Assembly (NCBI GenBank): GCA_035697145.1
Contig: DASSDL010000056.1
Location: 1 to 28,109, forward strand
DNA from: DASQUK01 sp035697145
Lineage (GTDB): Bacteria; Actinomycetota; Acidimicrobiia; Acidimicrobiales; VFJN01
DNA: 28,109 nucleotides
Reading direction: 5' to 3'
The notes under the pieces are model-generated. The model worked only from the letters and a program-made list of their open reading frames with translations, was not told where the DNA came from and made no database searches. A program made the translations under genes and the position numbers. This document shows positions 8,184 through 16,607 of the stretch, one piece after another (the first letter of the stretch is position 1; the number at the start of each line of letters is the position of its first letter).

Positions 8184-10301
8184 TTGGCCACTCACCCCGA
8201 CCTGGCCGCCGAACAGGCGTATATCGATCGTGCCTACGACTGCCTGGAGCGTGCTCGACAGTCGGCTACCAAGCTGCGGTCGATGGTCGAGGTCGGGAAG
8301 GGTGGCACCGAGCAGGCCCGCTGGGAGCGGGAGATCATCGAGGGCAACATCGCCAACCGCCTCGACTACCTGCACCTGGGTGACGCCAGCCTCGTGTTCG
8401 GGCGCATCGACAAGTCCCGGTCCGACGGTGGCGACAGCTTCTACATCGGCCGCGTGGCCGTCGCCGACGAGAACCAGGAACCCCTCGTGGTCGACTGGCG
8501 CGCGCCCGTGGCCGAGCCGTTCTACCGAGCCACAGGGCGGGCGCCGATGGGACTGGTGCGCCGCCGCCACTTCGCCACCCGGGGCCGCCAGTTGCTCGGC
8601 ATCGAGGACGAGCTGTTCGGCGAGGGTGCGGGGCTGCTCGACGGCGAGTTCCGTGTGGTCGACAACGGCGACGACAACGGCGACGAGGCTCGCGAGGTGC
8701 GGGGCCACGGCGCACTGATCGCTGCGCTGGAGGAAGCCCGCACCGGTCACCTCAGCGACATCGTCGCCACCATCCAGGGTGAGCAGGACGAGGTCATTCG
8801 CTCCGAGCTGCCGGGGGTGCTGGTGGTCCAGGGTGGTCCCGGTACCGGCAAGACCGTCGTAGCCCTCCACCGGGCGGCCTACCTGCTGTACACCCACCGG
8901 TTCCCGCTCGAGGGCCAGGGGGTCCTGGTGGTGGGGCCCAACCGGCTGTTCCTCGGCTACATCGAACGGGTGCTGCCCAGCCTGGGCGAGGCGGGTGTCG
9001 AGCTGGCGGTGCTGGCCGACCTGATCGACGACGTCCGGGTCAGCGGCTACGACCGCCCGGCGACCGCCCGCATCAAGGGCGACGGACGCATGGCGGCGGT
9101 GCTGGCCAAGGCGGTCCGTGATCGCGAGCGGGGGCTGCGGCGGGCGCTGCGGGTGCCGTTCGGGTTGCAGACGCTGGTGGTGCCGCCCAAGCGCACGGCC
9201 GCCATCGTGGCCGAGGCCCGCCGTCGGTTCCGGCTGCACAACGCCGGCCGCCGCTTCGTGGAGTCGCAGCTGTTCGCGGCCCTGGCCGAGGCCAGCCGCA
9301 CGCCCACGACGCCCGAGGAGGTGCGCGAGCGGCTGCGGTTGACGCCCGAGGTCCGGGAGGCACTCGAGCGGATGTGGCCGGTGCTGACCCCGGCCGAGCT
9401 CCTGCACGACCTCTACGGGTCGCGGGCGCTCATCGAGCTGGCGGGCAAGCGCCTGGATGACGACGAGCTGACCGCGCTCGAGCGCCCCCGCAGCGACGAC
9501 GTGGCCAGAATCGTGTGGACCCACGACGACGTGCCGTTGCTCGACGAGGCCCGGGCGCTGCTCGGCTCCAAACCGCGGCGGCGTCGCGACCGGAGCGATG
9601 CCGACGACATCCGCACCTACGGCCACATCGTGGTCGACGAGGCGCAGGACCTGTCGCCGATGCAGCTCCGCATGCTGACGCGCCGGTCGCTCAACGGGTC
9701 GATGACGGTCGTGGGCGACATCGCCCAGGCAACGGGCGTGTGGGCGCACTCGGGCTGGGACGAGATCCTGACGCACCTGCCCAACAAGCGTCCGTCCCGG
9801 CGAGCCGAGCTGACCATCGGGTACCGCATACCCAAGCCCACGATGGACCTCGCCGCCAAGGTCCTGGCGGTCGCCGCCCCCAAGCTGGAGCCGCCCGACT
9901 CGGTCCGCGAGCAGGGCGATCCGCCGAGGATCATCGAGTCGACCCTGGACGATCTCACGGACCGGGTGGCACGGGTCGCGGCCGAGGAGCGCAACGCCGT
10001 CGATCCCGGGAGCGTGGCGGTGATCGCGCCGCAGACCCTGGTGGAAGACGTGGCACGGGCATTCGACCGGGCCGGCATCGAGTACGGCCGGGCGGCCCGC
10101 AACGGGCTGGAGGCCCAGGTCACGGTCGTGCCCGTGAGCCTGGTCAAGGGCCTGGAGCTCGATGCCGCCGTCGTGGTCGAGCCCGCAGCCATCGTCGACG
10201 AGGAGGCGCAGGGGCCCCGGGCCCTGTACGTGGCGCTCACCCGGGCCACCAAGCGCCTGGCCATGGTCCACGCCCGCCCCCTCCCCGAGCCGCTCCGCTG
10301 A
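8184..10301 (+). CDS. helD: HelD-like superfamily 1 helicase (RNA polymerase-associated)
   Basis: A 705-aa UvrD-like ATPase of the HelD/HelR family, which pry stalled RNA polymerase off DNA and in some species confer rifamycin tolerance. The N-terminal 60 residues, starting HPDLAAEQAYIDRAYDCL, form the charged coiled-coil arm typical of HelD. Motif I GGPGTGKT is at residues 217-224, motif II VVDEAQDL at about 483-490, motif III GDIAQATGVWAHSGW follows, then LTIGYR (motif IV region), VKGLELDAAVVVEP (motif V) and LYVALTRATKRL (motif VI). The start is TTG with an excellent ribosome-binding site. The gene is divergent from hemE and ends before a 10-bp-stem hairpin. The symbol rests on architecture; whether it gives rifamycin resistance cannot be told from the sequence. 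Confidence 0.85.
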   Translation: MATHPDLAAEQAYIDRAYDCLERARQSATKLRSMVEVGKGGTEQARWEREIIEGNIANRLDYLHLGDASLVFGRIDKSRSDGGDSFYIGRVAVADENQEPLVVDWRAPVAEPFYRATGRAPMGLVRRRHFATRGRQLLGIEDELFGEGAGLLDGEFRVVDNGDDNGDEAREVRGHGALIAALEEARTGHLSDIVATIQGEQDEVIRSELPGVLVVQGGPGTGKTVVALHRAAYLLYTHRFPLEGQGVLVVGPNRLFLGYIERVLPSLGEAGVELAVLADLIDDVRVSGYDRPATARIKGDGRMAAVLAKAVRDRERGLRRALRVPFGLQTLVVPPKRTAAIVAEARRRFRLHNAGRRFVESQLFAALAEASRTPTTPEEVRERLRLTPEVREALERMWPVLTPAELLHDLYGSRALIELAGKRLDDDELTALERPRSDDVARIVWTHDDVPLLDEARALLGSKPRRRRDRSDADDIRTYGHIVVDEAQDLSPMQLRMLTRRSLNGSMTVVGDIAQATGVWAHSGWDEILTHLPNKRPSRRAELTIGYRIPKPTMDLAAKVLAVAAPKLEPPDSVREQGDPPRIIESTLDDLTDRVARVAAEERNAVDPGSVAVIAPQTLVEDVARAFDRAGIEYGRAARNGLEAQVTVVPVSLVKGLELDAAVVVEPAAIVDEEAQGPRALYVALTRATKRLAMVHARPLPEPLR

Positions 10302-10313
10302 CCGCCGTTTCCC

Positions 10314-10351
10314 GCCGCGGGATCGGTGGCTCCAGCAACCAATCCCGCGGC
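10314..10351. terminator. 10-bp-stem hairpin between helD and the flavoenzyme gene
   Basis: GCCGCGGGAT (10314-10323) and ATCCCGCGGC (10342-10351) are perfect complements around an 18-base loop that can pair further (GGT with ACC). It begins 13 bases after the helD stop and ends 11 bases before the GTG start of the next gene. It may end helD transcription without a T-tract, or it may hide or expose the initiation site of the next gene, acting as an attenuator. Confidence 0.6.
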
Positions 10352-10362
10352 AGGATTCCGGG

Positions 10363-11937
10363 GTGAGAGCCCGCCACGACCGCTACGACGTGGTGGTGGT
10401 GGGGGGCGGGCACAACGCCCTCGTGGCTGCCGCGTACCTGTGCCGGGCCGGCCTCTCCGTGTGCGTCCTCGAACGGGCGGACCACCTGGGTGGCGCCGCG
10501 GTCAGTGGGCGGATCTTCCCCGGAGTCGACGCCCGGGTCTCGCGCTACTCGTACCTCGTGAGCCTGCTGCCGGACCGGATCGTGGGGGATCTCGGGCTGC
10601 GGCTGAGCCTCACATCCCGACCGGTCGCATCGTTCACGCCGGTGCGTCGGGGGGAGCGCGGCGACTTGGGCCTGCTCGTCGAGCGCTCCGCGGGCCCGGC
10701 CACGGCCGAGTCGTTCCGCGCCGTCACGGGATCCGACCGGGAGTATGCGGCCTGGTGCGACTTCTACGCCGACGCCGCGTCCCTGGCCGAGGTGGTGGCG
10801 CCCACGTTGCTCGAGCCGCTGCCGGAAGCAGACGCGCTGCGTCGACGCGTCGGCGAAGCGCGCTGGGAACGGCTGGTGGCCCGGCCCCTGGGCGTGACAC
10901 TCGAGGACACCTTCTGGAACGACACGGTGCGCGGCGTCGTGCTCACCGACGCCCTCATCGGCACGTTCGCATCGGCGCACGATCCTGCCCTCCGGCAGAA
11001 CCGCTGCTTCCTCTACCACCTGATCGGCAACGGCACCGGCGAATGGCGGGTGCCGGTCGGGGGCATGGGAGCCGTGACCGCCGAGCTGGAACGGGCCGCC
11101 CGCACCGCGGGCGCCGAGCTGGTGACCGGCGCCGAGGTCGTGCGGGTCGACGCTGATGGCCGAGACGCCGAGGTGGCCTACGTGACCGACGACGGTGCCG
11201 GTGACGAGGCGCGGGTGGCGGGCCGGTTCGTGCTGGCGGGCGCGGCACCGGCGGTCCTCGATCGGCTGCGCGGGCGTGCTGATGGGTCCTCGCCCGAGGG
11301 CGCCCAGGTGAAGATCAACATGGTGCTGGATCGGCTGCCGAGTCTGCGCAGCGGGCACGAGCCGGGCGTGGCATTCGCCGGCACGTTCCACATCGACGAG
11401 GGTTACGCAGCGCTCGAGTCGGCCCACGCCGCGGCCTCCGCCGGTCGCCTGCCCGACCCATTGCCGAGCGAGGTCTACTGCCACACGCTGACCGATCCCT
11501 CGATCCTGGGACCGGAGCTGGCGGCGCGTGGGGTGCACACGCTCACGCTGTTCGGGCTGCAGACGCCCGCCCGGTTGTTCGCCGACGACCACGACGGTTC
11601 GGTGCTCGACGAGGCGGTCCGGCGCCACCTGGCCGGGCTCGACGCCTACCTGGCCGAGCCGCTGGCCGGGTGTCTTGCCCGCGACGCCGAGGGCCGGCCG
11701 TGCCTGCAGGCAGTCGGTCCGCGGGACCTGGAGGCCAGCCTCGCCATGCCCGGCGGTCACATCTTCCACGGGGACCTCAGCTGGCCCTGGGTGGAGGACG
11801 ACGATGGCGACCGATGGGGAGTCTCGACGGATGTCGCCAACCTGGTGGTGTGCGGCGCCGGCGCCCGCCGCGGCGGCGGTGTCAGCGGCATCGGCGGCCA
11901 CAACGCCGCCATGGCCGTCCTCGAGCGCAGCCGGTGA
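10363..11937 (+). CDS. FAD-dependent oxidoreductase, phytoene desaturase (CrtI/PYROXD2) family
   Basis: A 524-aa flavoprotein. The N-terminus has the dinucleotide-binding motif VVVGGGHNALVAAAYL (residues 11-26) and the second-glycine segment LERADHLGGAAVSG. The C-terminus has VVCGAGARRGGGVSGIGGHNAAMAV (about 495-519), the FAD-contact stretch seen in PYROXD2-like members of the CrtI family. These enzymes oxidise or isomerise carotenoid-like or other hydrophobic substrates; the actual substrate is unknown. The GTG at 10363 puts the Rossmann fold about ten residues from the start, the normal position. It is not clearly in an operon: a hairpin lies on its 5' side and 199 bp of non-coding DNA on its 3' side. 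No phytoene synthase gene is nearby. Confidence 0.82.
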   Translation: MRARHDRYDVVVVGGGHNALVAAAYLCRAGLSVCVLERADHLGGAAVSGRIFPGVDARVSRYSYLVSLLPDRIVGDLGLRLSLTSRPVASFTPVRRGERGDLGLLVERSAGPATAESFRAVTGSDREYAAWCDFYADAASLAEVVAPTLLEPLPEADALRRRVGEARWERLVARPLGVTLEDTFWNDTVRGVVLTDALIGTFASAHDPALRQNRCFLYHLIGNGTGEWRVPVGGMGAVTAELERAARTAGAELVTGAEVVRVDADGRDAEVAYVTDDGAGDEARVAGRFVLAGAAPAVLDRLRGRADGSSPEGAQVKINMVLDRLPSLRSGHEPGVAFAGTFHIDEGYAALESAHAAASAGRLPDPLPSEVYCHTLTDPSILGPELAARGVHTLTLFGLQTPARLFADDHDGSVLDEAVRRHLAGLDAYLAEPLAGCLARDAEGRPCLQAVGPRDLEASLAMPGGHIFHGDLSWPWVEDDDGDRWGVSTDVANLVVCGAGARRGGGVSGIGGHNAAMAVLERSR

Positions 11938-11938
11938 A

Positions 11939-12016
11939 GAGGCCCAGCGGATGGGGCGTTCCGCAGGCACTCGCGTGGGAATTTGTTGCCGGGTCGCAGC
12001 TCAACAGCTGGGCCTC
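11939..12016. repeat. 10-bp inverted repeat with a 58-base loop
   Basis: GAGGCCCAGC (11939-11948) starts right after the TGA of the flavoenzyme gene and is perfectly complementary to GCTGGGCCTC (12007-12016). It lies in the 199-bp gap before the ABC ATPase gene. It could be a terminator or a structured leader of the next transcript; no T-tract and no known riboswitch pattern was recognised. The rest of the gap holds only weak promoter-like bases (TACGGT at 12121-12126). Confidence 0.4.
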
Positions 12017-12136
12017 CCAGCAGCGCTGACCACCGAGAGCCAGAATGACGTGCCTATCCGCATCGCACGTTCTAAGCCCCGGCAAGGCGCCACCTCTTCC
12101 GGACTTCGGGATGCCAGCGGTACGGTGTGAGGCACG

Positions 12137-13327
12137 ATGAACGTGCCGGCGGCGATCGACGTGCGGGGGGTGTCCAAGCGCTTCGGCGCGCTCGAGGTGC
12201 TCCGGGACGTCGACCTGCGGGTGGAGCCCGGCCGGATCGTGGCGCTGCTGGGCTCGAGCGGTTGCGGCAAGACCACGCTGCTACGCACCATTGCCGGGCT
12301 CGAGAGGCTCGACGCCGGTGAGGTGCGGGTCGGCGACCGGATGCTCTCTGCGAGCGCTCGTGACGTCCATGTACCGCCCGAGAAGCGGCAGGTGGGCATG
12401 GTGTTCCAGGACTGGGCGTTGTTCCCCCACCTGACCGTCGCCCAGAACGTGGGCTACGGGCTGCCACGGTCCGAGCGACGGGGGCCGCGGGTGGCTGCGG
12501 CGCTGAGCATGGTCGGCCTCGACGGGCTCGGCGACCGCCAGCCGGCAACCATGTCCGGTGGCCAGCAGCAGCGCGTGGCGCTGGCCCGGGCCCTGGCGCC
12601 GCAGCCCGGGGTCCTGCTGCTGGACGAGCCGTTCTCCAACCTCGACTCGACGCTGCGCGTGCAGGTCCGCACCGAGGTGCACCAGCTACTGGCCGAGCTC
12701 GGTGTCACCACCGTGTTCGTGACCCACGACCAGGAGGAGGCGTTCGTCCTCGGCGACGAGGTGGCGGTCATGCAGGCCGGCCGCATCGTGCAGCAGGCGC
12801 GGCCCGCCGAGCTCTACGCCCGCCCGGCCAGCCCGTGGGTGGCAGCGTTCGTCGGCGACGCCAACCTCGTGGCCGGTGACGGCCGTGGCGACCACGCCAT
12901 GACCCCGGTGGGTGACGTGGCGCTCGACGTGTCCGCGAGCGGAGGCTCGGCGCGGGGCCCGGTCGAGGTCGTGCTGCGGGCCGAGCAGCTGCGGCTCGAC
13001 CCGCTCGATTCCCTCGGTGCCCCGGTCGGCCGAGGCGTGCCCGCGACGGTTCAGCTGACCGAGTACTACGGCCACGACACCGTCTACCTGGTGGGTCTCG
13101 ACGGCGGGGAGCCGGTCCGTGCCCGTGCCGCGGCCACGCCCCGGTTCGGCCGCGGAGATCGCGTCCTCGTGTCCTACGAGGGCCCGCCCGCGGTCGTGTT
13201 TCCGGCACCTGGCCCCGCGGCCGCCGTCGACCCCGAGGCCCGTCCGGCCGAGGAGGACGACCCGGATAGCCCGTCGCGGTCGCCTCGGGTCCCGGCGGCG
13301 GCGGGCCAGTCCCTCGACCCTCGGTGA
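12137..13327 (+). CDS. ABC transporter ATP-binding protein, ferric-iron/spermidine type with TOBE domain
   Basis: A 396-aa ATPase subunit of an importer. Walker A GSSGCGKT is at residues 39-46, the Q-loop at Q91 (VFQDWALFPHLT), the signature MSGGQQQRVALARAL from 139, Walker B LLLDEPFSNLD at 160-170 and the switch His at H197. A regulatory TOBE-like domain follows from about residue 250. A disordered Pro/Ala-rich tail ends the protein. The Q-loop sequence and domain layout resemble FbpC/PotA-like ATPases. The ATG is preceded by GAGG. There is no permease or binding-protein gene beside it; instead it overlaps a flavoenzyme gene by GTGA. The binding-protein gene that begins at 27429 may be its partner, with the permease outside the window. 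Confidence 0.85.
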   Translation: MNVPAAIDVRGVSKRFGALEVLRDVDLRVEPGRIVALLGSSGCGKTTLLRTIAGLERLDAGEVRVGDRMLSASARDVHVPPEKRQVGMVFQDWALFPHLTVAQNVGYGLPRSERRGPRVAAALSMVGLDGLGDRQPATMSGGQQQRVALARALAPQPGVLLLDEPFSNLDSTLRVQVRTEVHQLLAELGVTTVFVTHDQEEAFVLGDEVAVMQAGRIVQQARPAELYARPASPWVAAFVGDANLVAGDGRGDHAMTPVGDVALDVSASGGSARGPVEVVLRAEQLRLDPLDSLGAPVGRGVPATVQLTEYYGHDTVYLVGLDGGEPVRARAAATPRFGRGDRVLVSYEGPPAVVFPAPGPAAAVDPEARPAEEDDPDSPSRSPRVPAAAGQSLDPR

Positions 13328-14700
13328 TCGCCGTCGTCGGGGCGGGCCCGGCCGGGCTCGCCGCCGCCTGGCGCTCGGCGGCGGCCGGGCACCAGGTGGT
13401 GGTCATAGAGCGGGCCGCGGCCGTGGGCGGCATGGCCGGGTCGTTCGAGGTCGCCGGCCTCCGGGTCGACCACGGGAGCCATCGGCTCCATCCGGCCACG
13501 CCGGCACCGATCCTGGCGGCGCTGCGGGGCCTGCTCGGCGCCGACCTCCAGGTGCGGCCCCGCCACGGACGCATCAGGTTGCTCGACCGTTGGGTGGACT
13601 TCCCGTTGCGGACCGGCGACCTGGTGCGGCGCACACCCCCGGCATTCGCCGTCAGGGCGGCCGCCGATGCAATTAGCGGTCCGCTGCGCCGCCCTCGAGC
13701 CGACACGTTCGCAGAGGTGGTGCGAGCGGGGCTCGGACCTGCGGTCCTGGATGCCTTCTACGACCCGTACGCCCGCAAGCTGTGGGACACGCCGCCGACG
13801 GAGCTGGCGGGCGAGCTGGCGCGCCGCCGGGTGAGCGCCTCGTCGCCGGCCGACATCGTGCGTCGCCTGGTCCGTGGGTCCCGTCCGGCGGGTCGCACGT
13901 TCCTGTATCCCCGCCGCGGGTTCGGCGCCATCCCCGAGGCGCTCGCCGAGGCGGCGTGCGCCGCCGGCGCCGCCATCCGCCTCGGGTGCGGGGTCGACGA
14001 CCTCTGCCAGCTTCCCGACGGCGGCTGGCGCTTGGCGCTCGACGACGGCACCAGCCTGGACGCCGCGCACGTCTGGTCGACGGTTCCGCTGGTGGCGCTG
14101 GCCCGCATGGCCGACCCGGCCCCGCCCGCTCGGGCGCTGGAAGCCGCGGCCAGGCTGCGGCATCGGGCCATGGTCCTGCTGTATCTGGTGCTCGACCGAC
14201 CGCAGTGGACGGAGTACGACGCCCACTACTTTCCCGGTCCCGAGGTGTTCGCCTCTCGGCTCTCGGAGCCCCACAACTACCGCGACAGCCCCGACGACCC
14301 CGCCGATCGCACGGTGCTGTGCGCGGAGATCCCGTGCTGGCCGGGCGATGACATATGGCGTTCCGCCGATTCCGAGCTCGCCGCCCGCCTCGGCCAGGAG
14401 CTGGTGGCGGCCGGGCTGCCGCCGGCCCGCCCGGTCGAGGTGGCGAGCCGCCGCCTCCCGCACGTCTACCCCGTGTACCGCCCGGGGTTTGCCGACGATC
14501 TCGCGGTGCTGGAGCGCTGGGCGACCAGCGCTGGTCTGGTCACCTTCGGCCGCCAGGGCCTGTTCACCCCGGACAACACCCACCACGCCCTGGCCATGGG
14601 CTGGGCCGCCACCGAGGCGCTCAGCCCCGAGGGCACGTTCGACCATGCCGCCTGGCGGGCGGCACGCGACGGCTTCCGCTCCTTCGTCATCGAAGACTGA
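13324..14700 (+). CDS. FAD-dependent amine-oxidase-fold protein (HemY/UGM-like)
   Basis: A 458-aa flavoprotein with the FAD-binding motif VVGAGPAGLAAAW (residues 4-16) and a second segment VVIERAAAVGGMAGS. Around residue 54 it has DHGSHRLHP and later RWVDFPL, and near the end VTFGRQGLFTPDNTHHAL. These features match the protoporphyrinogen-oxidase-like/UDP-galactopyranose-mutase-like group (COG1232 type) often found beside polysaccharide or lipid genes. It is unlikely to be the haem enzyme, since a canonical hemY sits in the haem operon. The GTG at 13324 overlaps the stop of the ABC ATPase, so the two are translationally coupled, an unusual pairing. The substrate is unknown. Confidence 0.78.
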   Translation: MIAVVGAGPAGLAAAWRSAAAGHQVVVIERAAAVGGMAGSFEVAGLRVDHGSHRLHPATPAPILAALRGLLGADLQVRPRHGRIRLLDRWVDFPLRTGDLVRRTPPAFAVRAAADAISGPLRRPRADTFAEVVRAGLGPAVLDAFYDPYARKLWDTPPTELAGELARRRVSASSPADIVRRLVRGSRPAGRTFLYPRRGFGAIPEALAEAACAAGAAIRLGCGVDDLCQLPDGGWRLALDDGTSLDAAHVWSTVPLVALARMADPAPPARALEAAARLRHRAMVLLYLVLDRPQWTEYDAHYFPGPEVFASRLSEPHNYRDSPDDPADRTVLCAEIPCWPGDDIWRSADSELAARLGQELVAAGLPPARPVEVASRRLPHVYPVYRPGFADDLAVLERWATSAGLVTFGRQGLFTPDNTHHALAMGWAATEALSPEGTFDHAAWRAARDGFRSFVIED

Positions 14701-14765
14701 TCCGGCCAAGAACCTGCGCGGATCGGTACCCTGGGGGGCGACCGAGCATCCCCGGGCGGGTGGTC

Positions 14766-15632
14766 ATGGCAGCAGCGACGGAGACCGATTGTCTGGCGAG
14801 CATCTTCGCCGCCATCGACCACGCGGGACTCGCCCCGGACGGGTTCCCCACACTGGACGAGGCCCTGGCCCGCCTGGCCGAGATCCCAGGCCAGGCAGAT
14901 CTTGCGGACGCCCGCCGAGTCGCCTTGGCGGGCCTGGCCCAAACCCAGCTCGACTACGGTCCGGACGGAGCGAGGTCGGACCTGGTGGCGCGTGCGCTCG
15001 CGGGCGTCAGCTCCCGGGACCGGGGCCTCGAGGCGTTGGCTCCCGTGCTACCTGTTCACACCGTGGGGACGCTGCGGCGGAGGATCGTTGCACCCGGCGA
15101 CGTCGATGCGGTCACGCGGCTGCACTCCGAGTTGGGCCCGATAGCGGGACTCTCGCTCGACGACGTGAAGCCGGTGCTCAACCCCGTGAACTGGCACCGG
15201 TGCTTTCGGAAGTGGTGGACCGGGATGACGAGGCAGGACGAGGGCGGGAATCGATGGCACTACCTCGAGGAGGTGGCCGGCTGGTCCCAATCCCTCAGGG
15301 TGTCGGTTTGCCTCGAGTTCTTCCAGTCCGAGGGTCCGGGTCGGGTGGCCATGCTCCAGTTCATGAAGTGCAACGTCGCGGATCACCAACCCCCAGACTG
15401 CCGCGTGGTCCTCGATACCGGGTTCGTGTTGGCCCGACAGGACGACGACGGGGTGCTGCTCACGACGAGCAAGACGATCCAGTTCGCCGATCCCTTCAAC
15501 GACGGGGCGTGGCTCAGCGCCTTTGCGCCGGGGCTCGGCTACGGCGAGATCGCGGGGGAGCTCGTGAACTCGTGCATCACGTGTCGGGATGCCGACAGGA
15601 GCTGGGAACCCGTGGAGGTCGTCGATGGTTGA
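14766..15632 (+). CDS. Uncharacterised protein, paralogue of the 22206-20923 product
   Basis: A 288-aa soluble protein of no family I know. It has a helical N-terminal part (1-95) and a mixed C-terminal domain (about 130-275). That domain aligns with residues 174-323 of the protein encoded at 20923-22206: NPVNW matches DPQQW (Trp143/Trp183), YLEEV matches DFEEI, LDTGFVLA matches FDSGWLCA, and KTIQFAD matches KAIRFAD; both end near a Cys. This one has no helical module at its C-terminus; instead the next gene encodes one. ATG at 14766 follows a GGGTGG sequence. It ends inside the start of the next gene (8-bp overlap), beginning a three-gene block that runs to 16601. A weak TACCCT (14727-14732) could be a -10 element. 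Confidence 0.75.
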   Translation: MAAATETDCLASIFAAIDHAGLAPDGFPTLDEALARLAEIPGQADLADARRVALAGLAQTQLDYGPDGARSDLVARALAGVSSRDRGLEALAPVLPVHTVGTLRRRIVAPGDVDAVTRLHSELGPIAGLSLDDVKPVLNPVNWHRCFRKWWTGMTRQDEGGNRWHYLEEVAGWSQSLRVSVCLEFFQSEGPGRVAMLQFMKCNVADHQPPDCRVVLDTGFVLARQDDDGVLLTTSKTIQFADPFNDGAWLSAFAPGLGYGEIAGELVNSCITCRDADRSWEPVEVVDG

Positions 15633-15987
15633 CGAAGGTGAGATAGGCGCCGCGGCAGCGGGCGAAGGCAAGACGGCCGAGGACGCCACGACCGAACTGA
15701 TGGGCGAGGTCGCCAGCCGGCTGCAGGAGTACGTCAAAGCGTGGTTCGCTTCCTACGACCGCGCGCTCCGCGGGGACTATGACGCCGCCAGCGTCGTGGC
15801 CGATGCCGGCAGGATGACCGCCAGCCTGATCCAGGACGCTGCGAAGCTGCTGATGTCGGGGTTCGAAGCAGCAAGGCTCCTGGGAAACCCAGGCGTCGGG
15901 CCAACGGGCGCCGCTTCCGGCGCTGCGAAGGGGTTCGAGAGCGAGCGCGCGGCCGAGAGGTCCGCGACAGGGAGCACCGATCGGTGA
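15625..15987 (+). CDS. Small helical protein with G-x-Y module (phasin-like in character)
   Basis: A 120-aa protein, predicted all-helical for residues 22-87, with a small-residue, probably disordered tail. The core (31-81) aligns without gaps to residues 21-71 of the protein at 25996-26274: SRL..YV..W, then G.Y.A, then V.D and DAA at matching positions. The same G-D-Y element appears in the next gene as G-E-Y. No signal peptide or membrane segment. The start ATG at 15625 overlaps the previous gene and has GGAGG six bases upstream, so the start is well fixed. Amphipathic helices of this size resemble phasins or scaffold proteins; that is only a resemblance in character. Confidence 0.75.
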   Translation: MVDEGEIGAAAAGEGKTAEDATTELMGEVASRLQEYVKAWFASYDRALRGDYDAASVVADAGRMTASLIQDAAKLLMSGFEAARLLGNPGVGPTGAASGAAKGFESERAAERSATGSTDR

Positions 15988-16601
15988 CACCCGGCGAATC
16001 AGCCGCTGCCGGCAACGTCCCGGCATCGACCCGTGCCAGTGGGAGCGCCGCGAGGTCGGCGGACGACGCCGACGGCATCGGCCCGCTCGACCCCTTGGCC
16101 GAGGTGGTCGAGGGCTACGTCGGGCTCGCTGACTGGTTGACGCGGGAGGTCGGCGGACAGGCCCGCGCGGTCGCCGCCCGGCTCGCGGCCGGGGAGTACA
16201 CCCCCGATAGCGCGGCTGGCGATGCGGCCAGATCGGTGGCACTCGTTGCCGCCAGCTGGTTCCGGATCATGAGCGAGGCGCTCGACGCTTTGGTGCTACT
16301 GGCCCGGCCCCCCGAGCCCAAGATCGTCACGCTCGATGCGAGGTTGCCCGAACCGTTCGGCGTCCCGTGCGCGCTGGAGCTCGAGGGGCCGTTGCAGGCG
16401 TCATTCGCCCAACCGGTTCTGATCAATGAGCGCCGCGTGACGTTGGATCCGCCCCGGTTGGATGCCAAGCGGGTCGAGTTCTCCGTGCGCGTCGATGCCA
16501 CCCGGCGGCCGGGGCTCATCTACCGGGGGCGTGTGCGGGCCACACCGGAAGATCCCAAGGTCGAGCCGCAGTTCGTCAACCTGCTCGTCGTCGTGGGCTG
16601 A
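15984..16601 (+). CDS. Two-domain protein: helical G-x-Y module plus Ig-like beta domain
   Basis: A 205-aa protein. Residues 1-30 look disordered. Residues 35-108 are helical and contain ARLAAGEYTPD, matching the RALRGDYDA element of the gene before it. Residues 110-204 are beta-rich, with DPPRLDAKRVEFSVRVDA followed by YRGRVRA, a pattern of the last strands of an Ig-like sandwich that recurs in the proteins at 17642 and 20450. No signal peptide, so it should act in the cytosol. The GTG start overlaps the previous stop by four bases. It is the last gene of its block and ends 6 bp from the stop of the convergent polyprenyl synthase gene. Confidence 0.75.
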   Translation: MTPGESAAAGNVPASTRASGSAARSADDADGIGPLDPLAEVVEGYVGLADWLTREVGGQARAVAARLAAGEYTPDSAAGDAARSVALVAASWFRIMSEALDALVLLARPPEPKIVTLDARLPEPFGVPCALELEGPLQASFAQPVLINERRVTLDPPRLDAKRVEFSVRVDATRRPGLIYRGRVRATPEDPKVEPQFVNLLVVVG

Positions 16602-16607
16602 GCGGGC

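Noticed and set aside
6963..10271. 1102-codon minus-strand open frame reading through hemE and antisense to helD
   Set aside because: Only the hemE part has family motifs; the upstream part is a shadow of the helicase gene in GC-rich DNA.
11938..12136. Known riboswitch or tRNA in the gap before the ABC ATPase
   Set aside because: No cloverleaf and no recognisable conserved riboswitch core; only one inverted repeat is seen.
15625..15987. Assignment of the small helical proteins as true phasins
   Set aside because: Size and helical character fit, but there is no PHA synthase, depolymerase or phasin signature nearby.
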